Assembly (NCBI GenBank): GCA_048887165.1
Contig: JBHLJZ010000002.1
Location: 62,001 to 126,000, forward strand
Reading direction: 5' to 3'
Source: SOKP01 sp048887165
Lineage (GTDB): Archaea; Asgardarchaeota; Lokiarchaeia; Sigyniarchaeales; SOKP01
DNA length: 64,000 nucleotides
This document shows, one piece after another, positions 15,358 to 23,598 of the stretch. Every line of letters starts with the position of its first letter. Within the stretch, counting starts at the first letter, position 1. Below the pieces are notes generated by a model. That model saw only the letters and a list, made by a program, of their open reading frames with translations. It ran no database searches and was not told the DNA's origin. Both the position numbers and the translations under genes were made by a program.

Positions 15358-17067
15358 CTACTGTTTCCTTTTGGAATTAAGATAGATAATAAATCCAATT
15401 AGAAAAATAATCCCACTTATTAAGCCAAAAATTATTATCCATATAGGAAAATGAAGGATTTCGGTATATATATTATGAACTTCGCTGAAAGTATTGATAA
15501 TCGTCTCTTTAATTAAAACATTTTTTCTATATATTTTTAAGGTATAATTTCCAGTTATTAAATTTCTAAGTAAAGCCTTTCCGTTAACATCTGTTATTAT
15601 TGGTGCACTAGGTTGAACAAAATCATTTGAGATATAAGTACCATAAGGTTTATCATAATAATATATTTCAATATTTAAATTTGAGACTGGCATTCGAATA
15701 TTATCAGTGACGATAACTAATAAATCATTATTAGCATTATAAGTTATAAAAAAGGGATTACTTTCACCTTTTATTAAGTAAGGTATTACAATTTTTAATC
15801 CCTTCTTCCTTATAGAATTTTCTGTGAATATTAAGCTATGCTGATAATGCTCTTCTACAACAGTTAAATTAGCATCAAAATTCAAAACATCCCTATCAAA
15901 TAATGAAGAATTACTTATAACTTGATTAATTGTGATCGAAGTTTCAAATATTACAACTTGACTTAAGTAAATGTGATCTGGTCCTTCTAGAAGAGTAGGG
16001 ATATAAATACGTTCTCTAACATTATCATTTTTTACTAATCTATCAATTGTCCAAGAGTAATCCATAGGATTTTCAAATCTGATAGTAAAATTAGTAGTAA
16101 AATTCATCCTGAATAATCCAGGAATTGCATTTATGGTTGCATTTATGTTATTATTCATATCTAAAAAATTAGTAACAACAACTTCATTGACTTCTAAAGT
16201 ATGATTTTTTAATTGATTGCGATCGAGAGGGTAAAGTTTTAGATCGATTTCAAGATTAGGAGCAATAATCTCTCCAATAACAGAAGTCCGATTATATTTA
16301 TAAGCCAATACTATAAAATTATAACTAAATTGGGGACGAAGCTCTTGTTCTTGTAAAGTAACTACAATTTCTTCATTGTTATCCTGAAAAATATTCCAAT
16401 TGATAAGTGATATATTAACCTCCCAAATTAAATGCATTGTAAAATTGTGAGATACCACTCCAAAATAGTTGCTATAATCAAATACAATAAATTTAGAAGT
16501 ATCTATCGAATAGTCTCCTTCAACTAAATCTACTAATTGTGAAGATGAGTCATTTTGAAATTGAAATCTAATCAGTTGACTGGATGCCAAACTTGTTTTA
16601 TAAATTAAAAATCCTTCAGAACCTCCAATAGATGTGTTATAGCTAACTTTGATCGATTCATTCAGGACTACAGTTATTATATTCGAATAAACTAAAGATT
16701 CATTTAAATTATCAGATTGGGCAAATTTTATGGTCTCAATATAATCAGTATTGTTGTAACTCATTTCTAAAGCTCCTGAGGTTAGATCATCATCTAAATT
16801 TGGATAATCTAAAGAATAATTGAAAAAACCTTCTTCATTAAAAGTAACATTTGTAATCGTCACATTGCCTAAACCGTGATTCTGGTTTTCAATAATAGGA
16901 GTAAAATCTTCCATAGATAATGCTTGAGATTTAGGATAATAAGAATTATTCGAAAAAATCTCATCTGTAGATACAGAATTGCAATTGATAGCAATTTCTA
17001 TTATAGGAACGAATGAAATAAGGATTATAGAAGTAATAACTACTATTTTCTTGTACTTATTTAACAT
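15358..17067 (-). CDS. Secreted, C-terminally anchored surface protein
   Basis: 569 residues. A signal peptide or anchor lies at about 8-28, then a long region rich in N, S, T and beta strands with many NxS/T sequons, typical of a glycosylated archaeal surface protein. At about 470-530 there is a small beta-sandwich like a carboxypeptidase regulatory-like domain (VSNLNIEIYYYD ... ITDVNGKALLRNLITGNYTLKI). A C-terminal membrane helix (about 542-564) is followed by a basic stop-transfer tail (NSKRKQ). No catalytic motif is visible. It may be part of the cell envelope or a surface receptor. Confidence 0.7.
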   Translation of the reverse strand: MLNKYKKIVVITSIILISFVPIIEIAINCNSVSTDEIFSNNSYYPKSQALSMEDFTPIIENQNHGLGNVTITNVTFNEEGFFNYSLDYPNLDDDLTSGALEMSYNNTDYIETIKFAQSDNLNESLVYSNIITVVLNESIKVSYNTSIGGSEGFLIYKTSLASSQLIRFQFQNDSSSQLVDLVEGDYSIDTSKFIVFDYSNYFGVVSHNFTMHLIWEVNISLINWNIFQDNNEEIVVTLQEQELRPQFSYNFIVLAYKYNRTSVIGEIIAPNLEIDLKLYPLDRNQLKNHTLEVNEVVVTNFLDMNNNINATINAIPGLFRMNFTTNFTIRFENPMDYSWTIDRLVKNDNVRERIYIPTLLEGPDHIYLSQVVIFETSITINQVISNSSLFDRDVLNFDANLTVVEEHYQHSLIFTENSIRKKGLKIVIPYLIKGESNPFFITYNANNDLLVIVTDNIRMPVSNLNIEIYYYDKPYGTYISNDFVQPSAPIITDVNGKALLRNLITGNYTLKIYRKNVLIKETIINTFSEVHNIYTEILHFPIWIIIFGLISGIIFLIGFIIYLNSKRKQ

Positions 17068-17335
17068 TATTTCTACTTTTGAGATAGATATTTAAAAATA
17101 CAAAATTATGTAAAATTAAATAATTTTTCTATAGATTTTAATTTTTAGTTCAATTTTTCTTTATGGCTGAATATGATAGGAATATTTATATTTATTGAAT
17201 TTATTTTAATTTTATTTAAAATCTCATTTAAAGTTGAATTAGACTCGAAGCTTGAATTCTGGATGTGTTTCAATGAGATAATTCTTTAAAATGTGACTAT
17301 GGATCTTTTTAAACTTTAATTATTAAATGATTTAA

Positions 17336-18727
17336 ATGGCTGACATTGCTGATAAGGATAACTTTCTGAAAGAACTTAATAATGCAGTAGACTTATTTAT
17401 AGACAATTCTAAAACAAACTATAAAAATGTCATCGCTATCTCTCACAATGACGCTGATGGGATAAGTAGTTTAGAGATCATTAGAAATTTACTTTATAAA
17501 ATGAGATTAAATTATGATTATTTTATTTATAATCGTTCTGTTTCATGGGCAAATTATTTAAATGGAATCCTACCAAAAACCCAAAATTCTCAAAAAGCAT
17601 TCATTTTTACAGATATAGGATCCAATCTTCAGGAATTAATACCAATCATAAGTAAAAGAAAAGAACATTTTTATATTCTTGATCATCATGAAGTAGATGA
17701 CTTTAATAGTTCGAAAGCACTACCAGAAAATCTTATTTTTGTAAACCCTACTATTTTTGGCTTTGATGGGCTTGATCATATCGCTGGGGCTACTTTAGCA
17801 TATATGTTTGCAAAACGGATTAAACCATCAATCATAAAGCAAGGTTGGTTAACAATTATAGGAATTGCTGGGGATTCTTTAAGGTCGATGGATAAGCTTC
17901 AATCTTTTAATAAAATGATCTATCATGAAATAATTGATGAAAATCTAATAGAAGATAAAGAGGGATTAATTTTATTTGGAAGTATGCATGAAACAATCAA
18001 AAAAGGCTTAAAAAATAGTATTTTACCATTTGTTTCTGGATTTGGTGGAGAAGAGGATAATAAAATTAAAAGTTTCTTAAATAGTTTACATATAAATCCA
18101 AATAAAAAAGTAATTGACCTAGATTCATCTGAAATCCAAAAAATAAAAACTAAAACGAATTTAAGCGTAGGAAATTTTGCTATATTACCTCAAAAGCAAG
18201 GTTTACTTCGATTTGCCTTTGAACATGCTTTATTATTGAATATTCTATCATTCAAGAATATAAGCGCCGCTATATCGATGATTCAACAAAAAACTATAAC
18301 CCGCTATGCAAAAGAGTTATATGTTGAATATATAACCAATCTTACTAAGAACATTAAAATGATTTCCAATGAAAAGCCATATTTTGAGACAAGTAAAGCT
18401 ATTTTTATTGATGCTGGTAATGGCAAAATTCCTCCAAGTAGTTGGTCGGATACTGCTAGTTTTAGTGCTGTAAACGACATCTTTAATCCAAAAAAGATCC
18501 TCTTTTTAGGTGGTCTTGAAAAGAAAACTCAAATGATGAAACTTAGTATTCGTTGTTCCAGATTATATTTAGAAAATAATAAAAATTTTGGCATAAATAA
18601 AGTAATTACCAAGATAAAAGATAGTTTAGGAGGGACAGGAGGAGGGCATAAATTAGCTGGAGGAATTAGGCTTTCAATACCATCATTTAACTTATTAAAA
18701 CAAAGAATTGATGATTATATTCAGTAA
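17336..18727 (+). CDS. DHH/DHHA1 phosphoesterase, RecJ-like
   Basis: 463 residues of the DHH superfamily. Metal-binding motifs appear in order: SHNDADGISS (about 35-44), FTDIGS, LDHHEVDD (the DHH motif) and an aspartate after the helix (IIGIAGDSLRSMD). The C-terminal DHHA1 domain ends in GGTGGGHKLAGGIRLS, which contacts the substrate phosphate. Archaeal relatives include the RecJ-like 5'-3' exonuclease that binds GINS (GAN) and RNA-specific versions; which of these it is cannot be told from sequence alone. The next gene (DUF167) starts 24 bases downstream, a likely operon. Confidence 0.88.
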   Translation: MADIADKDNFLKELNNAVDLFIDNSKTNYKNVIAISHNDADGISSLEIIRNLLYKMRLNYDYFIYNRSVSWANYLNGILPKTQNSQKAFIFTDIGSNLQELIPIISKRKEHFYILDHHEVDDFNSSKALPENLIFVNPTIFGFDGLDHIAGATLAYMFAKRIKPSIIKQGWLTIIGIAGDSLRSMDKLQSFNKMIYHEIIDENLIEDKEGLILFGSMHETIKKGLKNSILPFVSGFGGEEDNKIKSFLNSLHINPNKKVIDLDSSEIQKIKTKTNLSVGNFAILPQKQGLLRFAFEHALLLNILSFKNISAAISMIQQKTITRYAKELYVEYITNLTKNIKMISNEKPYFETSKAIFIDAGNGKIPPSSWSDTASFSAVNDIFNPKKILFLGGLEKKTQMMKLSIRCSRLYLENNKNFGINKVITKIKDSLGGTGGGHKLAGGIRLSIPSFNLLKQRIDDYIQ

Positions 18728-18751
18728 TAAAAGCGAATAATACTACAGAAA

Positions 18752-19057
18752 ATGAAATTTATCATTCAAAATTCAGAAACTGAATTTATATTAAATGTCT
18801 ATGTAAAAACAAATTCTAAAAGACAAGCAATCATAAATCCTAATGAATATAACGACTTTATTACTATTTTACTTCGATCAAAACCAGTACAGAATAAAGC
18901 AAATAGAGAACTAATAACTTTATTAAAAACCAAATTAAAAATTAGATCTTCTCAAATAAATATAATTTCTGGATTAAAGGATCCAAATAAAAGAATCAGG
19001 CTAATTTTCGAAAAAGTTAATTCTAAACAGAAGATTATAGAAACATTAATACACTAG
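18752..19057 (+). CDS. DUF167 (YggU-like) protein
   Basis: 101 residues with the family pattern: a VYVKTNSKR strand near the start, LRSKPVQNKANRELITLL with the conserved K-P-x2-N-K-A-N core, and INIISGLKDPNKRIRL. The fold is known in bacteria, archaea and eukaryotes, but the function is not. It follows the DHH phosphoesterase gene closely. Confidence 0.85.
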   Translation: MKFIIQNSETEFILNVYVKTNSKRQAIINPNEYNDFITILLRSKPVQNKANRELITLLKTKLKIRSSQINIISGLKDPNKRIRLIFEKVNSKQKIIETLIH

Positions 19058-19073
19058 ATTTTTCTGAATGTAT

Positions 19074-19424
19074 TTAACTCCCAATTTTTCTCATTTTACC
19101 ACATTTTAAGCACGTAATAAAGTGAGTCATTCCCTCATCTGCTCTCCTTGTCTGTCTTGTCTCTAAATGAGCTTTATCATATCCACATTTAGTGCACTTA
19201 AAATTTTTTATTGTACTTCTTAAATTCTTTTCTTTCCAATCCATCACGTCTACTAGATTTATAACTTCACTTCTTATTGAATGTTCAATTTTGGTCTTTA
19301 ATTTATATGAATCTGATTTCTCTTCTAAAAATGGTTTTATTACTCCGCATTTACATTTAAAAACCTTATTACCATTCACTTTAGAAGGCAGCATGATACT
19401 ACCGCATACATCGCAAAATTCCAC
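19074..19424 (-). CDS. tfs: Transcription factor S (TFS/Rpb9-TFIIS-like)
   Basis: RNA-cleavage factor for stalled RNA polymerase. The N-terminal zinc ribbon uses Cys4, Cys7, Cys24 and Cys26; the C-terminal ribbon uses Cys77, Cys80, Cys105 and Cys108 and carries the catalytic acidic pair Asp96-Glu97 in RRADEGMT. Length (116 residues) is typical. I start it at GTG 19424 (MEFCDVCG) because GGTAA lies eight bases upstream and because the family begins this way; a TTG two codons earlier is the alternative. Confidence 0.92.
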   Translation of the reverse strand: MEFCDVCGSIMLPSKVNGNKVFKCKCGVIKPFLEEKSDSYKLKTKIEHSIRSEVINLVDVMDWKEKNLRSTIKNFKCTKCGYDKAHLETRQTRRADEGMTHFITCLKCGKMRKIGS

Positions 19425-19505
19425 TTTCAATTACCGTTTTTAACTAGTTTTTATTTGTATATATTAATATTAATAATTGATCTTATCTCAAATAATTTTC
19501 CATTT

Positions 19506-20468
19506 TTAATATCTTAATCCAAATAACAATGTAGTAAAAATTACACCTGCAACTAAGTCAGCTGTGGTCCCTGGATTTAATTTTCCTTTTTTCTTTTGAA
19601 TATTCTTATCAAATTTATAACACATCTTTAAACCCTTTTTAGTAGAGATTCCTCCTTTTTTTAAGATCTTTAATGCCATCTTTGAGACTGATAAAGCAGA
19701 TTCTAAACCCGATTTTCTAATTATAAGTGTGTCTGGATGTTCTGAGAGTAATTTTAAAAAAGTGTTTACTGTTGCTATATTAATATCTTTAAATTGATTA
19801 TAACTTTCGAAATAATATTTTAATCCCTCATTTAAAATTATTACAAATCCAGTTGAATATTCACTACTAATTAAATCATAATCCTTTGAAACTTCGAAAA
19901 TATCCCTCAGAGTAATTTCATCTGCTTTAAGTTCTTCTATTGAATTTTCATTAGTTATATCATATTTGTCAATTTTTCCTAATCCCCCTGGATTACATAT
20001 TTTTATTGCTTCATATAGATTAATGGTGTCTTGTACTGTCGTTCCTTGAATAACTCGTTTTAAATTATCTTTAAAGTCTTTCAAAGTTTTGTTATTCATC
20101 CGTAAACATATAACTGCTGCAGCTATGAGAGGTGTTAAAACCAGAATATGCCCTAATAAAACATTTCCTCCATGCTGCCACCTCATCATTTCATTTACTG
20201 CTTTCTTAATAAATAAGCCTAAATTGATATCATTAAATGCTTCTTTTTCATTTTCAAACTTATTGAATATTTGTTCACAAAATTCCTTAAAATTTGGCTG
20301 AATAGCGACTATTCCTCCCAAGAAATGTTCAAATCGTGTATTCATAAAATCTCTAGTCCTGTGAACATTTCCCGGTTTAGGCCACCCAGATAATTCTAAA
20401 AGACTTGATAAATTAACACATCTTAATATGTCATCTATACTTTTAACTGATATTTCTTCTAAATTCAC
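19506..20468 (-). CDS. CitG/MdcB-like triphosphoribosyl-dephospho-CoA synthase family
   Basis: 320 residues. Family markers are ELSGWPKPGNVHRTRDF near the N-terminus, a central GGNVLLGH, GTTVQDTINLYEAIKICNPGGLG, and the C-terminal LNPGTTADLVAGVIF. In bacteria CitG makes the prosthetic group of citrate or malonate lyase from dephospho-CoA and ATP; archaeal homologues occur without those lyases and their role is not settled. Start is GTG at 20468. It is not obviously in an operon. Confidence 0.8.
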   Translation of the reverse strand: MNLEEISVKSIDDILRCVNLSSLLELSGWPKPGNVHRTRDFMNTRFEHFLGGIVAIQPNFKEFCEQIFNKFENEKEAFNDINLGLFIKKAVNEMMRWQHGGNVLLGHILVLTPLIAAAVICLRMNNKTLKDFKDNLKRVIQGTTVQDTINLYEAIKICNPGGLGKIDKYDITNENSIEELKADEITLRDIFEVSKDYDLISSEYSTGFVIILNEGLKYYFESYNQFKDINIATVNTFLKLLSEHPDTLIIRKSGLESALSVSKMALKILKKGGISTKKGLKMCYKFDKNIQKKKGKLNPGTTADLVAGVIFTTLLFGLRY

Positions 20469-20518
20469 ATTAAAATAATAGTTCTTGACAATTATAATAA
20501 TTTTGTAAAAAATAAGGC

Positions 20519-20830
20519 TTAGTAATAAGTTAGCTCAACAATCTTTTTTCTCTTTACCATATATCCATCAGAATCAAGTTTTTTATATGAAATTGGTCTA
20601 AATTTATCGTTTAAACCTTTTTGATATAAAAATTTCTTGATTCTTAGCTTCAATGCCCTTCTCGACAATTTTTCCGGCATATTTACTTCAATTTCATTAC
20701 CATTTCGGGAAATTTCAATTTGTGGTAGTTGTTCAGTAAGAAATCTTAATAAATCCGTGACATGCTGATCCTTTTCAAAACTTAGTTCTTTTACTTCAAT
20801 GATTAACTGTTTAGTTTCAAAATTACTCAT
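20519..20830 (-). CDS. rpl22e: Eukaryotic-type ribosomal protein eL22
   Basis: 103 residues that align by eye with human RPL22: a strand (QLIIEVKELSF), a helix (VTDLLRFLTEQL), the strand pair ISRNGNEIEVNMPEKLSRRALK, then IKKFLYQKGLNDKFRPISY matching the KKYLKKNNLRDWLRVV region, and a final strand ending in YY. eL22 is absent from most archaea but has been reported from Lokiarchaeota. The acidic tail of the animal protein is missing. ATG start with GTGAT about seven bases upstream. Divergent from the RuBisCO gene. Confidence 0.8.
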   Translation of the reverse strand: MSNFETKQLIIEVKELSFEKDQHVTDLLRFLTEQLPQIEISRNGNEIEVNMPEKLSRRALKLRIKKFLYQKGLNDKFRPISYKKLDSDGYMVKRKKIVELTYY

Positions 20831-20973
20831 CTTATAATCACTTTATAGAAAAATTAAAAATATTATAAATTTTTTTCCATTTTCTTCTAAATTTGAACTT
20901 TTTCAAAAATAATTTAAGTGAAAATAGCCTTCTTTTATTCAATATTATTAAAGGTAATGATTTGTGCATCAAA

Positions 20974-22248
20974 ATGTTAGAATATATCGATCTAAATTAT
21001 AAACCGCGTGATAATGATCTTATAGTTATGTATTATGTTGAAAAATCTCCAAATCTTGACAGAATAGAAAAAGCATGTGAAGAAATTGCCAAGGAAAGTT
21101 CAATAGGCACTTGGACAGAGATTAGTACAATGTCAGCCGATATTGCTAATCGCCTTAAGCCATCTACCTTTTATATTGATCCAACACGACAAATAATTAA
21201 AATAGCTTATATTGAAGATTTATTTGAAGCAGATAATATATCACAAATTCTTAGTGCAATAGCAGGTAATATATTTGGAATGAAAGCACTCAATAATTTG
21301 AGATTACTTGACATTACATTTCCAAAAAATATAATTAAATCTTATTTTGGTCCAAAATTTGGAATAAAAGGTATTAGAAAATTAACTAGAATTAGTAATA
21401 GACCACTTTTAGGTACAATAGTAAAACCAAAAGTAGGGTTGAATGAGATAGAACATGCAAAAGTATGTGGAGATGCATGGAATGGTGGATTAGACATAGT
21501 AAAAGATGACGAAAATTTAACTAACATGACGTTTAATAAATTTGAGAAAAGAGTTAAAGAAACTTTGAAAGTTAGAGATAAAATTGAAAAAGATAATGGA
21601 GAAAAGAAAATATACATGCCAAACATTACTGCAAAGTTAAGTGTCATGAAAGAAAGAGCAGATATAGTCATAAAAAATGGAGGAGAATATATTATGGTTG
21701 ATGTTTTAACTGTTGGATTTTCAGCCTTACAAGAGATACGGGATTATTTAGAGGATAAAAATATAGTAATACATGCTCACAGAGCAATGCACGCAGCTCT
21801 AACGCGTAATAAGAAACATGGTATGACCATGCTGTCTCTAGCAAAGATTTTACGTTTAATTGGGATGGACCAAATGCATACAGGTACTATTGTGGGTAAA
21901 ATGGAAGGTGATAGAAAGGAAGTAATAGAAATTAATAAAACCATAACTGATAGCGAAATAAAAGGTAATAATTTGACTATGCTAGATCAAGATTGGGGTA
22001 ATATTAAACCAGTACTTCCAGTCGCTTCAGGGGGTTTAAGTCCATTGCATGTACCAGATCTTATTAATATTTTAGGTAAAGATGTCGTTTTTCAATTTGG
22101 TGGTGGTTGTCATGGTCATCCCGATGGTACAAAATCAGGAGCTATTGCTATAAGACAGGCTGTTGATGCAACATTAAATAATATAGAATTAGTAGAATAT
22201 GCAGAAAATCATTTGGAACTAAAAAATGCAATTAAAAAATGGGGATAA
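20974..22248 (+). CDS. rbcL: Form III RuBisCO large subunit
   Basis: Ribulose-1,5-bisphosphate carboxylase of the archaeal type. All residues needed for catalysis are visible: GTW (46-48), Asn99, Lys151 and Lys153 (VKPKVGL), carbamylated Lys177 with Asp179 and Glu180 (VKDDEN), His269-Arg270 and His273 (HAHRAMH), His302, Lys309 (GKMEGD), Ser352-Gly-Gly and GGG 376-378. It is therefore an active enzyme and not a form IV RuBisCO-like protein. The frame is open from TTG 20893, but ATG 20974 gives the usual 424-residue length; TTG 20962 is also possible. It is convergent, four bases apart, with ribose-1,5-bisphosphate isomerase, its partner in archaeal AMP degradation. Confidence 0.93.
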   Translation: MLEYIDLNYKPRDNDLIVMYYVEKSPNLDRIEKACEEIAKESSIGTWTEISTMSADIANRLKPSTFYIDPTRQIIKIAYIEDLFEADNISQILSAIAGNIFGMKALNNLRLLDITFPKNIIKSYFGPKFGIKGIRKLTRISNRPLLGTIVKPKVGLNEIEHAKVCGDAWNGGLDIVKDDENLTNMTFNKFEKRVKETLKVRDKIEKDNGEKKIYMPNITAKLSVMKERADIVIKNGGEYIMVDVLTVGFSALQEIRDYLEDKNIVIHAHRAMHAALTRNKKHGMTMLSLAKILRLIGMDQMHTGTIVGKMEGDRKEVIEINKTITDSEIKGNNLTMLDQDWGNIKPVLPVASGGLSPLHVPDLINILGKDVVFQFGGGCHGHPDGTKSGAIAIRQAVDATLNNIELVEYAENHLELKNAIKKWG

Positions 22249-22252
22249 TAAG

Positions 22253-23197
22253 TTATAACATATCGGGATACAGTTTTGAAAAATAATTATGAACATGACT
22301 ACTTGCAAATATACCTGCTTCTGTAATCAATCCATCAATATACCTTCTACTAACAGTCTCAAAAGCAGGATTTAAAATATTTACCGCATTTGGAGGATTT
22401 TCCCATACTTCTTTGGGATCTCTCATCTCAATTTTCTCCAATATTCCAAAAGAAGTTTGAGGATTGTATTTTAAAAGAGAGGACGCAACATAAAAAGGAA
22501 CATGTTCTTCATGTGCTACTAAAGCTAATAATCTTGAACCAATTTTGTTAATAATGGTACCTTCAGATGTTATCGAATCAGCTCCAATAATTATTAAATC
22601 TACATCTAAATTATTAACAACCCATCTCATTGCACTATCTATTACGTGAACAACTTCAATCCCGGCATTAATTAATTTATTCACAGTTTTTCTCCCTTGC
22701 AATCGTGGTTGTGTCTCAGTGGCTACTACCTTGAAATTATCCTTACCTTGTTTTTTAGCTTCTAATAAAATTCCATTTACTATAGAAGAATGACAATGAG
22801 TCATAACGACAAAATCATCGTTAGTATCAGCCTGAGGAATCCTTCGAGCACCGATTTCGGCAATTTTTTGTTTTGAGATTTCAATCAATTCTTTATACTC
22901 ATTTTTGCAATTCGAAATAAATTCTAAAATTTTGTCGATAGAAATTAATTTCTTTTCTTTCTTTAACTTATTAATAATATAATTTAATCCATTTCTCATA
23001 GCAGGTTCAGTTGCCCTTGAATTAAATAGAATTTCTCTTGCTTCAAATAATTTCTCAAGAAGTTCTTCTGAGCTAAGATTTTTTCCAATTCTGTATGCAT
23101 AATCACTAAGAAAGTTGATAGCACTAATAGCTACATTAGTAGCACCTTGAATTTCTAATGTTTTTATTCTTTCAGCATCTTTTAATAATTTTTCCAA
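22253..23197 (-). CDS. Ribose-1,5-bisphosphate isomerase (e2b2)
   Basis: 314-residue member of the eIF2B-alpha/MTNA family. Catalytic-type residues are Cys135 in THCHSS and Asp207 in IIGADSIT; the RATEPAMRNGL segment near residue 61 and the GSRLLAL motif fit R15P isomerase rather than the eIF2B regulatory subunit. It makes ribulose-1,5-bisphosphate for RuBisCO from the product of AMP phosphorylase. Starts at TTG with a textbook GGTGA six bases upstream. The convergent RuBisCO gene strongly supports this reading over a methylthioribose-phosphate isomerase. No AMP phosphorylase gene lies in the window. Confidence 0.85.
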   Translation of the reverse strand: MEKLLKDAERIKTLEIQGATNVAISAINFLSDYAYRIGKNLSSEELLEKLFEAREILFNSRATEPAMRNGLNYIINKLKKEKKLISIDKILEFISNCKNEYKELIEISKQKIAEIGARRIPQADTNDDFVVMTHCHSSIVNGILLEAKKQGKDNFKVVATETQPRLQGRKTVNKLINAGIEVVHVIDSAMRWVVNNLDVDLIIIGADSITSEGTIINKIGSRLLALVAHEEHVPFYVASSLLKYNPQTSFGILEKIEMRDPKEVWENPPNAVNILNPAFETVSRRYIDGLITEAGIFASSHVHNYFSKLYPDML

Positions 23198-23256
23198 TAT
23201 TATTCACCATAATTTTTATTCAATAAATATAAAACAAATTTAACAATTTATAATAC

Positions 23257-23442
23257 CTATTCTTCTGTATTTGGTTTGGATAGATCATTTTCAATATCTT
23301 CTGGATCTACTTCTAAATAAAAAGAGCCAATGTAGCCACAAGCTTTACATTCAAATAAATCTGGCGCTAACCACCCAGAAGTATTTAATGCATTTTTTAA
23401 TTTTGATTCCTTACATTTAGGGCAGATTCTTATTTTAGGCAT
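23257..23442 (-). CDS. Small zinc-ribbon protein
   Basis: 61 residues with two CxxC knuckles (Cys7, Cys10 and Cys32, Cys35) forming one zinc ribbon, then an acidic tail (YLEVDPEDIENDLSK). Similar short ribbon proteins are frequent in archaea; their partners are mostly unknown. It lies about 60 bases upstream of the R15P isomerase gene on the same strand and may be co-transcribed with it. Confidence 0.7.
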   Translation of the reverse strand: MPKIRICPKCKESKLKNALNTSGWLAPDLFECKACGYIGSFYLEVDPEDIENDLSKPNTEE

Positions 23443-23598
23443 TATAATTTTTTATTTTTTTTAGAACTTAAATTTATTTGCAGAATAAAATCAAAATAAT
23501 CACATATATCTTATAATGATAAATAAAATTTAGTCTCTTACCTTATTAATATTTAAAAGAATTTATTTAGATTTAAAATACAAATTTCCCTAAAATTG

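Noticed and set aside
20974..22248. RuBisCO-like protein (form IV)
   Set aside because: All catalytic and carbamylation residues of true RuBisCO are present.
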